From Tachypleus tridentatus (Eukaryota > Arthropoda > Merostomata > Xiphosura > Limulidae), in NCBI RefSeq assembly GCF_004210375.1, contig NC_134828.1, forward strand, positions 23,614,400 to 23,678,399: 64,000 nucleotides of DNA, written 5' to 3'. Position numbers and translations under genes: made by a program. Positions 1-10,978 of this stretch are shown here, piece by piece. How positions within the stretch are numbered: position 1 is the first letter of the stretch; each line of letters opens with the position of its first letter. A model generated the notes under the pieces. That model was not told the origin of the DNA and searched no databases. It saw only the letters and a program-made list of their open reading frames with translations.

Positions 1-97
1 ATGTTAACGTGTGTTTGTGTGTGTTTTCTTGTAGCAAAGCCATATCGGGCTATCTGCTGAGCTCACCGAGGGGAATAGAACCACTGATTTTATATAT
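1..97 (-). mobile_element. SINE-B copy, head-truncated
   Basis: Reading the minus strand, the copy has the B-box-like part of the tRNA-derived head, then the shared tail (AGATAGCCCGATATGG, GCTTTGCTA) and a CA-rich end. The 5' part of the head (A box) is missing, replaced by unrelated AT-rich sequence after about 90. Confidence 0.7.
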
Positions 98-152
98 TAA
101 CGATATAATTACCTGTTCGGCAACAGACGATAGACGCGTATAACAACGAAAG

Positions 153-288
153 TCCCCCCAGTGGCACAGCGGCATGTCTGCGGACTCACACCACTGAAAC
201 CCGGGTTCCGATACTCGTGGTGGGCAGAGCATAGATAGCCCATTGTGTAGCTTTTTGCTTAATCCTAAACAAACAAAGTATCATCGAA
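153..288 (+). mobile_element. SINE-C copy, near full length
   Basis: Starts CCCCCCAGTGGCACAGCGGC (A-box-like), has a B-box-like GGGTTCCGATACTCG, then the shared tail with CATAGATAGCCCATTGTGTA and ends in an A-rich ACAAACAAA. About 130 bp, the usual length of this family in the window. Confidence 0.8.
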
Positions 289-563
289 AAGTTGTCGTTT
301 TGCGCACCTTTAGGCGAGGGAAATGTGATCTGCACAGTGAACACGGAGAACAAACAAATAAACAAACGCAAACATTTTGTGTTTTGTGCATAAATATGTA
401 ACGAAAATGAGCAAGAGGACAAAGCCCTGCAGAAAATACACGACAAGGAACTGGAGGAACAAACACTGAAGGAGAAATGTGGTGGCTAAACATTGTTGAT
501 TATATCCGACAAAGAACAAGGGGGGGGGGGTAATCTCTGGAGGAAATGTAAGAAACTGAACAG

Positions 564-839
564 TTTGTTTGTTTTGAAATTTCGCACAAAGCTACTCGAG
601 GGCTATCTGTGCTAGCCGTCCCTAATTTAGCAGTGTAAGACTAGAGGGAAGGCAACTAGTCATCATCACCCACCGCCAACTCTTGGGCTACTCTTTTACC
701 AACGAATAGTAGGATTGATCGTCACATTATAACGCCCCCACAGCTGGGAGGGCGAGCATGTTTGGCGCGACTCGGGCGCGAACCCGCGACCCTCAGATTA
801 CGAAGCGCACGCCTTAACGTGCTAGGCCATGCCAGGCCC
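564..839 (-). mobile_element. SINE-A copy with perfect 12-bp target duplication
   Basis: Full-length copy in reverse orientation, from the GTTTGTTTT tail to the GGCCTGGCATGGCC head. It is flanked by a perfect 12-bp direct repeat GAAACTGAACAG (552-563 and 840-851), the mark of LINE-driven insertion. The head carries the variant GGGCGCGAACCCGCG also seen in the copy at 49772-50053, so this is a separate and probably young subfamily. Confidence 0.93.
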
Positions 840-1039
840 GAAACTGAACAGAAAGACTAAACAATGAAGAGAGTACACGACCAACAAAAGCGTCAAAGAA
901 ACTCAGTATATTAGACATTGTTATATGGTATGTTAGTTACAATGATATATTTGGTGTTTCTAGTACAGAACTCTAGACTAAAGTGTTCTAACTATAGAAG
1001 TATGAATGTGGATTAAATAGATTAGCTGGCGAGAGAGGC

Positions 1040-1301
1040 TGTTTGTTAGTTTAGAATTTCGCGCAAAGCTACAACACGAGGGCTATCTGCGTTAGTCGTC
1101 CTTAATTTAGCAGTGAACTATTAGAGGGAAGGTAGCTACTCATCACCACCCACCGCCAACGCTTGGGCTACTCTTTTGCTAACAAAAATAGTGTGATTGA
1201 TCGTGACGTTATAACATCCCCATGGCTGAAAGAGCTAGCATGTTTGGTGTGATAGGAATTCGAACCCGCAATCCTCAGAGCACGAGTCGAGCGCCCTAAC
1301 A
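1040..1301 (-). mobile_element. SINE-A copy, head-truncated
   Basis: Tail and body are clear (AATTTCGCGCAAAGCTAC, ACTCATCACCACCCACCGCC). The head ends after the B box, about 25 bp short of the usual GCCCGGCATGGCC start. No clear target duplication. Confidence 0.85.
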
Positions 1302-1596
1302 AAAAACAACAGTGAATAAAATATTTCCGCCTTGTACCACCAGGGTCTATAAACATGACACTATTGTACGCATGGATTAGGCGGTCATGTTTTCTTGACC
1401 TGAGATTAGTAGTACGTTATGTCCCGATATATGTTTAAACGTATTTCAGAATCAAAGCTTTTATTGTATTTAATGCTAACAGATTTTTGCTTTCATTTTT
1501 TATAATACAACGATCGGGGATTTTTGCAGAATCTCAGTACACTAAAAACGTGCTAGTAGAAAGACGTGGCTACACAGTACAGCTATGAAAATGTGT

Positions 1597-2850
1597 TTAC
1601 ACTGTACAAGTAGAGAAACATAGGAACATGCTACAAGTAGGGAAACATAGCAACATGCTACAAGTAGAGAAACATAGCAACATGCTACAAGTAGAGAAAC
1701 ATAGCAACATGCTACAAGTAGAGAAACATAGCAACATGCTACAAGTAGAAAAACATAGCAACATAGCTACAAGTGGAAAAACATAGCAACATGCTACAAG
1801 TAGAGAAACATAGCAACATGCTACAAGTAGAAAAACATAGCAACATGCTACAAGTAGAGAAACATAGCAACATGCTACAAGTAGAGAAACATAGCAACAT
1901 GCTACAAGTAGAAAAACATAGCAACATGCTACAAGTAGAGAAACATAGCAACATGCTACAAGTAGAGAAACATAGCAACATGCTACAAGTAGAGAAACAT
2001 AGCAACATGCTACAAGTAGAAAAACATAGCAACATGCTACAAGTAGAGAAACATAGCAACATGCTACAAGTAGAAAACATAGCAACATGCTACAAGTAGA
2101 GAAACATAGCAACATGCTACAAGTAGAGAAACATAGCAACATGCTACAAGTAGAAAAACATAGCAACATGCTACAAGTAGAGAAACATAGCAACATGCTA
2201 CAAGTGAAAACATAGCAACATGCTGTGGAGAACATAGCAACATGCTACAGGTGAGAGAACATAGCAACATGCTACAAGTAGTGAGAAACATAGCAACATG
2301 CTACAAGTGGAAAAACATAGCAACATGCTACAAGTGGAGAAACATAGCAACATGCTACAAGTAGAGAAACATAGCAACATGCTACAAGTAGAGAAACATA
2401 GCAACATGCTACAAGTAGAAAAACATAGCAACATGCTACAAGTAGAGAAACATAGCAACATGCTACAAGTAGAAAACATAGCTACATGCTACAAGTACAG
2501 AAACATAGCAACATGCTACAAGTAGAGAAACATAGCAACATGCTACAAGTAGAAAAACACAGCAACATGCTACAAGTAGAGAAACGTAGCTACACTGTAA
2601 AAGTGGAGAGACTTGGCTACACTGTAAAAATACTGAAACATAGCTTTAACTTACAATCAGTGAACTGTGGCTACACTGTAAAATACTGAAACATAGCTTT
2701 AAGTTACAATCAGTGAACTGTGGCTACACTGTAAAAATACTGAAACATAGCTTTAAGTTACAATCAGTGAACTGTGGCTACAATATACAATTGGAGAAAC
2801 ATGGTTGCACGCTGTAGAGAAACGTGTTTACACATTAAGCATCGTAACTA
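1597..2850. repeat. 27-bp minisatellite with diverged 54-bp dimer edge
   Basis: About 36 copies of a 27-bp unit containing AACATAGCAACATGCTACAA run from about 1605 to 2580. Units from 2590 to 2790 are the same length but read GGCTACACTGTAAAA alternating with a TTTAAGTTACAATCA form, giving a 54-bp dimeric period. Both edges carry the GGCTACACTGTA form. The centre is homogeneous, with a few shortened units near 2205-2290. The 27-bp unit is a multiple of three, so long open frames appear on both strands; these are not genes. Confidence 0.97.
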
Positions 2851-3394
2851 TTCTTTATCAAACTAAGAAATAAAATGTAACTTATATTCAGTCAGAAACA
2901 AACATCACCCTCACCTTTATAAACCAGGACTTGTTTAACATAACTTCAGGTCATGCTCTTGTGACTTTTTAAATAAACAAAATGATGTTAGAGAAACGAA
3001 AACCTTCACTCCCGAAGTTACGTCTTCCAACTCAAGCCTTCAGTTAAAAGTAAGGAGCCTGATATATGGCAAATTTTATGAGAGGTTGGCACCAAACTGC
3101 CAGTAAATTGCAAGATGAACTAGACAAGTGTTTGAAGACAGCAGGATATGTGAGTGTAGCGTATTCTGAAAGTGAGGTGTCACGTGCTCCTGCTGCGGTC
3201 TTTATATCTTCACCCGACACCCAGGTTCGGCGTGATCGATTCCTGAGCACCGTTGCATCATCCACACAGAGGACGAAAAGCACATAATTTTTAAAAGCTT
3301 TATCTGGTTACTCTAGAGAAAATAAGCCGCGAATTTGTTTCACGAGCACTGTAAGGAAGGTTTATCATGTCATTTTATGTAAAATTATCAGACG
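2851..3394. other. Unique-looking intergenic sequence
   Basis: No SINE or array. The stretch 3066-3287 (+) is open for 73 codons from an ATG with balanced codon use, but I recognise no family and see no supporting splice or promoter signal. Confidence 0.4.
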
Positions 3395-3845
3395 CTTATC
3401 TTTGTATTCCATAGATAAATACTGGAAGTGTTATCTTATTTGTTCTATAAATACTTACTGAAGATACTATTATTTGTATTCAATGGTGAACTCTCGGAAG
3501 GACTGCCTTGTGCATTCTATAAACAATTGCTCGGTAGATTGTATTTTATGTTCTATAGATAACTGATGAATATTTGATCAATAATCCAGGAGAGATTATG
3601 TTTCGTTTTCCGTTAACTACTCAAAGTGTTGTTCTGTGTATTTTAATAAATAAATACTGAAGAGATTATGATTTGTATTTTATGAATAATTAGTGGAATT
3701 GTTATCTTGTATATTGTTATATAACAGATAGACGGGTTATATTGGGTATTCTTTAGATTATTACTGGAAAGGCTGTATTGTGTATTATTAGATAACAATC
3801 GAAGGGTTATCTCCTGTATTTTGTAAATAATCATCTGGAGGGACA
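3395..3845. repeat. Old, decayed tandem array (about 45-bp unit)
   Basis: Roughly ten imperfect repeats with recurring pieces such as TTCTATAGATAA, TACTGGAA and GGTTATCT. Spacing is about 40-50 bp. Divergence is high, so this is an ancient minisatellite. Confidence 0.6.
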
Positions 3846-4224
3846 AGCCAGTACTAGTGAGACATTTAATAGGTTTAAAATAATTTAATGTAAATACGTT
3901 CTTTGAGAAACAAAACTAAATGTTAAAGAGATAAAAATAGGCCCAGCTGAGCGTAGATTTGCGAATAAATTATATCTTAACAAAAGAGTGAAGATTTCGT
4001 AATTTATTGTGTCAGATGCTAATGTTCAGAAATACGTCGCTGTTACGATTTTCTCGGGACCACGACGAACTCGATGCACTGATTGATGGAATTTAACTTG
4101 ATTTCTGCGTTATACATTCCATCTTTAACAAGTTAATAAAAACGTTTTCGTGATTAATTCGAACACAATAGAGATTATTACCTCTCTTGTAAACTCTAAT
4201 TTTCATCATTACTACACAGGTTTC
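3846..4224. other. Intergenic, nothing recognised
   Basis: AT-rich sequence with no open frame of note, no SINE and no tandem structure. Confidence 0.4.
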
Positions 4225-4353
4225 GTTTGTTTGTTTTGTTGTAAAGCTACAGAATGGGCTATCTGTGTTCTGTATACTGTGAGGAACTGAACCCCGAATT
4301 TTAGCTTTGTAACTCTGAAAACCTACAGTTGACTCACCAAGCGGGAGGGGGAC
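4225..4353 (-). mobile_element. SINE-B/C copy, diverged
   Basis: In reverse: tail with GTAAAGCTACAGAATGGGCT, then a decayed head with TGAACCCCGAATTTTAGC and a C-rich start near 4350. Too diverged to assign firmly to B or C. Confidence 0.6.
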
Positions 4354-4589
4354 ATTAAAAATGACAAATAAAGAGAGATGAACTGTACGTATAATACCAT
4401 TGTTCATTGAGTTTAGTGATTAAAGTTTGATTGAACAAACGCGCAATACTTTGTATAAAATAATTTAACGGGTTTTCTGCCTCTGGCTCGCGTCTTCAAC
4501 TCTTGTAACACGTGGCTACAGATCAACTGTGCCAAACGAAACGTCACATTCAAACACCTTGTTACTTTTACATGAAGATACTTCAATTA

Positions 4590-4855
4590 AAAGGTTTGGT
4601 TTGTCTTGGATTTCGCGCAAAGCTACATGAGTCCATCTGTGCTAGCCGTCCCTAATTTTGCAGTGTAAGACTAGAGGGAAAGCAGCTAGTCATCACCCAC
4701 TGCCAACTCTTTTACCAATGAATAGTTGGATTGACCGTCACATTATAACACCCCTCACGGCTGAAAGGGCAAGCATATTTGGTGTTATGGGGATTCGAAC
4801 CCGCGACCCTCGGATTACGAGTTAAGTGTCTTAACCACCTGGCCATGCCGGGCCC
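4590..4855 (-). mobile_element. SINE-A copy, full length
   Basis: Runs from the tail (GGATTTCGCGCAAAGCTACA) through the body to the complete head (GGCCATGCCGGGCC). The body lacks the CTTGGGCTAC piece and reads CCAACTCTTTTACC. Confidence 0.9.
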
Positions 4856-4944
4856 CAACTGAAAGGACTATAGCTGGTAAACAATTGTAAAACAGATTGG
4901 ACAACTACCAGGTTATAATCAAAATTAATAAGTTTCAAGACTTG

Positions 4945-5255
4945 TATGTTAACTGTTAAGTACAATCCACAGAAGGTCATGAGTTTCTTTTTTGTTGGAC
5001 TTGTCTGGAGGTTATTAAGTACAACCTGCGGAAGGTCATAGGTTGTTTTTATTAGACTTATTTGTAGATTGTTAAGTACAACCTGCGGAAGGTCATAGGT
5101 TGTTTTTGTTAGACTTGTTTGTAGATTAAGTACAACCTGCAGAAAGTCATAGGTTGTTTTTGTTAGATTTGTCTGTAGGTTGTTAGGTAAAACCTGCAGA
5201 AGGTCATAGATTGTTTTTTCAGTTAAAAATTGTCTAAGCACAACCTAGAGAAAGA
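4945..5255. repeat. 57-bp minisatellite, about five copies
   Basis: Units begin TAAGTACAACCTGCGGAAGG and carry TCATAGGTTGTTTTTGTTAG. Outer copies are more diverged than the central ones. Confidence 0.9.
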
Positions 5256-6479
5256 CAAGAGCAGTTTTAATTTTAGTTCTTACCATAAACGATATTTTCT
5301 TAGGCTTAGCCACTAATATTTCGTATGCCTTTATTATATCATGGCCATATTACAATATTAATACTATGTAGCCTTGATAAACTGTTTCATTTTAATAACA
5401 TCAATGACCCTGAGAGGCAATTTAAAACAATATTCAGACCAAAAATATAAGAAACGAAGTAATTTTTTTGTTAAGAGTGTTCATGATAAATCCACGTCAA
5501 GAACAATCATGACAGCCATCACTTTATGGTAGATTGCGCAATGCCGCGATTGTCAAATCATTTTTGTAAAATTGCAGTAAGCGCATTTGCTCCCTACTGA
5601 AAAAGATGAAACCCAAGCCGTAAGTATATGATAATTAATATCAACAAGGTATATGCTACTAACTCATAATTACAAAATTAGTTATAAACATTTATATTGC
5701 ATTTCGAAAGCCTAAGTATTTTCCACTTAACGGATTTATTTTTGAATTATTTATTTGTTATTTCATTCTGTTGAGAAACTATTTTTATGAATATTGCATT
5801 TTTGAAATTTCAGGATTCTTTTTTGTTCCGCTTCACTGCTGCATTTTTTTTATTATTATTTGATTTGTTATTAGACTAGCGCCCTCTTCATATCGTTTAA
5901 AAATAAATGTATTTTATTTTGAAAGTTCGCGTTCTTCCACTGAACTGCTTTCTTTCATGATTATTTATTTTCTTCTTAAACTAGCGCCCTCTTCATTTCA
6001 TACTCTTCTTATTTGGAGATGCAAATTAACATTTTTTTCAGCATTCCATCTTGACTTCAAAATTGCTTAAATTGTTAATGTTACACAACTTATACACATT
6101 TGATGTTCAGAGGGCTTTACGCACTACGTTCTCTATACAGTGATATTAACTCTGTATTGCTTTTAACTTTAATGTAAGGCGCAAAAATCTTTATTCGTCG
6201 TTGAAGTAGAATAATACAGAAAAGCGAGAAGTTTTACGTGCTATAAACAGTAACAGTTACAATTTATTTACAGTTACCAGTGATGCTTTAAAGTCGCTAA
6301 TATAAAAACGCGTAGAATCACGCTCATCACCTGCTGCAACAGTAGTCTGAAGTTTATTTTTGTGTTTCTTTTTATAGGAAGAAAAAGTTATATCCAATCA
6401 AAATATCTGAAACAACAGTTGTTTTTTGAGAGCATGATGCTTAAATAGGAAATGGTTATATCGTCATTGCCGAGAGATA
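5256..6479. other. dmrt 3' flank, probable 3' UTR part
   Basis: AT-rich sequence immediately beyond the dmrt stop codon (the gene is on the minus strand). Minus-strand AATAAA lies at 6353-6358, about 125 nt past the stop, and another at 6190-6195; either could be the poly(A) signal. Two diverged copies of a roughly 105-bp segment ending in ACTAGCGCCCTCTTCAT end near 5890 and 5996. Confidence 0.4.
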
Positions 6480-7297
6480 TCACTTTCGGCCAATGATTGA
6501 TTCCACTGAAAATGAAATTTCTCGTTTGGATTTGTTGTCTTTAGCGTTTGAGAGTTCGTCATTAAACCGGGTTCTTTCTTGATCCGCAGTAGCAGATTTC
6601 AGTCTCCCACCTCCCACCTCTCTGAAGGCTGAGCACTCGCGATCCGTTCCTTCGAATGCCACTCTCGTCACTCTGTTGACATTCGAGAGTTCATCAGAAT
6701 GTTGGGATGTCATAGCAACAGGAGAGAGAGCAGGCGTGGAGCCAAACACAGTAGAATGACAAGGATACGCTGCCATTCCAACTAACTTGTGAATTTCCGG
6801 TTCAGATAAGCTTCGAAGTGTGGGGAGCAACGGGTATTGTTCGAAGGAATTGTCCATCACCAGGGGTGGCGTTCCTGGGGACTCTACAAAACCGACACAA
6901 GCAGGAGCGGTATTGAAGATACCTCCTTTGGGAAGCAAATGCCCAATCATCCGGCAAGTATTGATACTGTTGTCTATCACGCCGATCGTGTTGGCTGGCA
7001 AAGATGACACGGATAGCTGATGATGGTGATGCTCGTGTGGGTGATGAAAGGTTTGCTCGAGATGACCCGAAGGCCGAAAACCAGACAACCTTGCTAAAGG
7101 TGCTGTCCACGACCCACATCCCAAGACTTCTAACTGACGATGTACATGTGCTCTTCGTTCTCTTTCATACATCACAGTTTCTAGTTCTTTGTCAGCGAAA
7201 CAGCGTCTTTTGCGCATTCGTTCACTCAAGTAAGGCACTCCTCCTCCACGAAATGGATCCTCAGATGAGGCGAAAGGAAAGAAACGGGACCTGTAAT
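6480..7297 (-). CDS. Dmrt11E: Dmrt11E/DMRT2 exon 3 (C-terminal, with stop)
   Basis: Codes for residues 140-411 and ends in TGA at 6482-6480. I chose the acceptor TTTTGTTCAG at 7298-7299 because it restores the frame left by exon 2 and gives QNYRSRFF, matching the GYRP-type position of DMRT2. The nearer acceptor ATTACAG at 7291-7292 would break the frame. Residues 164-182 are the conserved SERMRKRRCFADKELETVM block, followed by charged YERERR. A histidine-rich run HPHEHHHH follows near residue 227. The rest is Ser/Pro/Leu-rich, low in recognisable structure, as usual for the C-terminus of this family. No DMA domain is seen, also as expected for the class. The exon is intact, with no in-frame stop. 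Confidence 0.92.
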
Positions 7298-7445
7298 CTG
7301 AACAAAAGCATAAATAAATGAAATTGAGGTTTTTCTAAGTATCGAACTATTCTGAAAAATTATGTTCAGCAATTGCAAGTATATTCTATTACTTCGACAG
7401 TATTGCTCATATTTTATACAATTTCTGTTTAGGCTTTTCCCTTTC

Positions 7446-7716
7446 GGTCCGGCATGGCCAGGTGATTAAGACGCTTGAGTCACAATCTGAGAGACACAGG
7501 TTCGAATCCCCGTCCAACTAAATATGCTCGTCTTTTCAGCCTTGGAAATGTTATAATGAGACAGTAGGTACAATATTCGTTGGTAACAGGGTAGCCCAAG
7601 AGTTGGTGGTGGGTGGTCATGACTAGCTGTCTTCCCTTTAGTCTTTCACTGTTAAATTAGGTGCTGCTAGTGCAGATAGCAATCATGCCGATTTGCGCAA
7701 AATTCTAAACAAACGA
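7446..7716 (+). mobile_element. SINE-A copy in dmrt intron 2
   Basis: Head GGTCCGGCATGGCCAGGTGA, B box GGTTCGAATCCCC, body and tail (GCGCAAAATTCTAAACAAAC) all present. Moderately diverged. Confidence 0.9.
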
Positions 7717-7757
7717 GCCTTCTCTTTCTGAGTACTTCTTCTTAAAAAAAAAAAATT

Positions 7758-7811
7758 TGGTTTGTTTGTTGAATTTCGCGCGGAAAGCTAATCAAGATCT
7801 ATCTGCGTTAC
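7758..7811 (-). mobile_element. SINE-A tail fragment
   Basis: Only the 3' module survives: TTTGTTTGTTGAATTTCGCG and AAAGCTAATCAAG, then unrelated sequence. Confidence 0.6.
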
Positions 7812-7979
7812 TTTTATTACAACATTTCTAAACCTCTTCTATACTGGAGACCATCTCGCTGCCTCGCTAAACTGTCACTGACCACTTAATTAAAAGTACA
7901 ATAAAAACCATCACGGTTTACCTGTGAATACTCTACCAATTTTTGTTTGTCTCCGTGAAATCACACAGAGTGGTGATTG

Positions 7980-8302
7980 GTTTGAATTTCGCACAAAGTT
8001 ACACAAGAGCTATTCTAATTGAATAGTTTGTTTTCTTGAATTTTGCGCAAAGCTACACAAGGGCTATCTGCGCTAGCCGTCCCAAATTTAGCAGTGTAAG
8101 CTTAGAGGAAAGGCAGCTAGTCATCACCACCCACCGCCAACTCTTGGGCTACTCTTTTATCAACGAATAGTGAGATTAACCGTCACATTATAACGTTCCC
8201 ACGGCTGAAAGGGTGAGCATGTTTTGTGTGACTGGGATTCGAACCCGCGGCCCTCGGATTACGAGTCGAGTGCCTTAACCACCTAGCCATGCCGGACCAG
8301 AC
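7980..8302 (-). mobile_element. SINE-A composite with doubled tail
   Basis: A 46-bp partial tail (7980-8025, ending ATTCTAATTGAATAG) is followed directly by a full-length SINE-A (8026-8300). The whole unit is bounded by the direct repeat TGGTGATTG (7971-7979 and 8303-8311), so the two parts may have moved together. Confidence 0.85.
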
Positions 8303-8589
8303 TGGTGATTGAGTAACGCTGAGTTAGATGAAAAGAAGTTATTTAGTCAATATCACCAATTCCAAATTCTTCAACTGCTTTTTTAACCAAATAAATGTGA
8401 GCTTGACTGTGATGTTATAACTGGTATTGTAGATTACAGAAGACCAAGAACGCTGGTCAAACAGGAAATTAGGACATCAAAAGTTTGTATAAAAATATTT
8501 GGCTGAAAACATAAAAATTAACAGTAAGAATTTTTTTAAAAGTACATTAGCGGTAAACAAAATGTTAGAATGGAAGTAGATCTGTGTGT

Positions 8590-8702
8590 TTGAAGTTAAG
8601 CAGAAAGCTACACAATGGGCTACCTGTGCTCAGCCCACCACAGGCATGTAAACCAGGTTTCTAGCGTTGGAGGCCCGTAGACATATTGATGTGCCACTGG
8701 TA
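8590..8702 (-). mobile_element. SINE-C copy
   Basis: Reverse copy: GAAGTTAAGCAGAAAGCTAC tail, CCCACCACAGGCATG, then head ending GATGTGCCACTGG. Lies directly before the LINE remnant. Confidence 0.75.
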
Positions 8703-10445
8703 GGTGATCGGATAGGACATGAAATTACTAAGTTATCAAATTTTGTTTTTTCTTCAGTTTTTACTAATGAAGACTTAAGCAGTAGTCTTCATCTTGAACA
8801 ACCGATAGATGGATACAAAGTTGAACAAGACAACTGCATAAGTTCTGGGTTAGTTAAAATAAAATTGAAAGGTTAAAATAATGATAAGGTTCCTGGGCCA
8901 GATAATAGTTCCCCGAGAATTTGAAAGAACGTCAAAAATTGGACAGTGAGTCACTTGTCACAGTTTTTTGTTTTTTCCTTGAAAATTGGACGAGTACTAA
9001 CAGATGGAAAATTAGCTGATGTCACTTCTGTTTACAAGAGAGGCAACAGAAGTTGTCCGAGTAATTAATTATAGACGTATTAGTCTTACATCAGTTGTGG
9101 GAAAAGTTTTGGAAAGTCTGATAAAAGGTACTTTGAAAAGTCATTTAACAAAGTTTAGAATTTTATTGGATAGTCATTATGGTTTCACTAAGGGGAAAAA
9201 CTTTACCTTACAAATCTTTTGCCAGTCTTTTAAAATATTACTGTTTAAGTAAATGAGGGTAAAAGTGTACATTTGGTGTATCTGGGTTTTCACAAAGTAT
9301 TTGACAAAGTGACACTTACGTATATAGGTGTGGGAATAAGTTAGCTAATTTGATAGAAGAAAGCAGAGGATTGTTATAAATGGAGTTATCTCGGGGATCG
9401 AGCTTAGAACCCTTTCCCTTTTTGACTTACTTTTGATGAAGAAGAGGTCAATAAATTACTTAAATTTGCTGATGGCATTAAGGTCTTTGGTGATGTTGGC
9501 TGTTTAGATATTGGAGCTTTACAAAAGGATTTAAATTAGTTAGTGAGTTGGGCAAATAAATGGTAGCTGGGTTTTAATTTTGATAAATGTAAGATATTGC
9601 ACATGGGTTATCATAATTTGAATTACAAGTATAATTTGGATGAGAATAACCATAATACTGTCATGAGAGAAAAGGATCTTGGTGTAATGGTTGATCAATC
9701 TCTTGAGCCATCCAAGCAGTGTGATGTTGCTAGTTGTAGAGCCAATAGGATTTCGGGTTGTATATATAGAAATGTTGAATACGAGTCTAAAGATATTATA
9801 ATTTCGTTGTATAGGTTATTGGTTAGGCCACACTTGAAGTATTGTGTTCAGTCTTTGTTTTTTTATTTCAGGAAGGATATTGAATTGTTGGGAAAGGTTC
9901 AGAGGAGAGTTACTAAAACGGTACCTAGATGGAGATGTTGTCATATGAGAAGAGATTAAGATCCTCAAAACTGTTACTTGAAAAAAAAGGTTTAGAGAGG
10001 ATCTGATTGAAGTGTTTAAGATTGTAAAGGGAATTGATAATGTTGATGGATCAACATGTTTCATACTTAGGAGCGAGAATTATAGAAGTAAGTGACACAG
10101 ATGAGAAAGAATCATAGAAGAGACACAGATGAGCGAGAATCGTAGAAGTAAGTGACACAGATAAGCGAGAATTATAGAAGTAAGGGAGACAGATATAGAT
10201 ATTTATGCAAGGTAGAAGTCGTTTTGAACTAAGATTATTTTATTTTTCAAATAGGATGGTTGGCCTACGGAATTTGTTTGCCTTCGAATGTTGTGGAGAC
10301 AGTAAATTTAAGTGACCTGTAAAGAAAGTTTGACAGATATATGAGTGATAAGGAGGACTGGTTTTAATTTTTTATTTATTTATTTAATAGTTTCAGTTTG
10401 TCGTAGAAGATGGGACAGCTGAGATGGACCAGCAGGTCTCCTGCT
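8703..10445 (+). mobile_element. Degenerate CR1-like non-LTR retrotransposon (LINE)
   Basis: A dead reverse-transcriptase reading frame, broken by many stops and frameshifts. Readable pieces in order: SNFVFSSVFTNEDLS (about 8736), NYRRISLTSVVGKVLESLIK (9067), LLKFADGIKVFG where ADD became ADG (about 9455), REKDLGVMVDQSLEPSKQCD (9667), LYRLLVRPHLKYCVQSLF (9809) and KVQRRVTK. A C-terminal part near 10290-10370 reads LPSNVVETVNL and RYMSDKEDWF. This order fits CR1/Jockey-type LINEs. The 5' half with the endonuclease is absent (5' truncation is usual). It lies in dmrt intron 2, antisense to the gene. Confidence 0.85.
10069..10200 (+). repeat. Short tandem expansion inside the LINE remnant
   Basis: Three to four imperfect repeats of about 36 bp with GCGAGAATTATAGAAGTAAG and GACACAGATGA, located in the LINE's C-terminal coding region. 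It probably arose after insertion. Confidence 0.7.
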
Positions 10446-10467
10446 ATTCTTAAACATTATGTTATGT

Positions 10468-10572
10468 TATAACGTCTCATGGCTGAAAGGAAAAGCAGGT
10501 CCGGTGACAGGTTTCGAACCTACGATCCGCAAATTGAGAGCCAAGCGTTCTAACCACCAGGCCATAAGAGGT
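10468..10572 (-). mobile_element. SINE-A head fragment
   Basis: Contains GGCTGAAAGG, the reversed B box GGTTTCGAACCTACGA and AACCACCAGGCCATAAGAGG. Body and tail are missing. Confidence 0.6.
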
Positions 10573-10616
10573 TAAGCGAACGGACGTCCTCGGAATTTCA
10601 ACATGTATCTCTTAGA

Positions 10617-10733
10617 TTGTGTGTGTTTTATAGTAAAATCACTTCTGGTTATCTGGTGTGTCCACCAAGGGGAATCGAATCTATGATTTCAACATTGTAA
10701 ATTTTATATTTATCGCTGTTCCACCTGGGTAGT
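10617..10733 (-). mobile_element. SINE-B copy, diverged
   Basis: Reverse copy with TTGTGTGTGTTTTATAG tail, GGTTATCTGGTGTGTCCACC, GGGGAATCGAATCTATG and a decayed head ending CTGTTCCACCTGGG. Confidence 0.7.
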
Positions 10734-10978
10734 ACACCTTATATAAATGTAAACATTTTCTGGTAGTCTTTTAGAATGACGAAACATGACGAAGGTATTT
10801 ACGTGGATATTTTACGTTTAAAAAAGAAATAATCAAGAGAATTGGTTTAAAATTGAATATTTCTTGAAATTACACTTGTTAATTTGTTTGTTTGTCCCTA
10901 ACTTTGAATTATCAAACTAGAGAGAGAAAGAGAGAAGGTAGCGCTCACCACCACCTTTTGGGTTATTCTAATTGAATA

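Noticed and set aside
520..531. Poly-G run as a functional G-rich element
   Set aside because: A single homopolymer of about a dozen bases next to a SINE; no further G-tracts nearby to form a quadruplex.
1597..2235. Cys/Leu-rich open frame of 212 codons on the minus strand, and matching plus-strand frames with repeated EKHSNMLQV
   Set aside because: The frames are a by-product of the 27-bp unit being a multiple of three. They are open on both strands, with no start context and no conservation outside the array.
7291..7297. Acceptor ATTACAG at 7291-7292 for dmrt exon 3
   Set aside because: It would leave the frame out of phase with exon 2. The acceptor 6 bp upstream in transcript order (7298-7299) has a better pyrimidine tract and keeps the frame.
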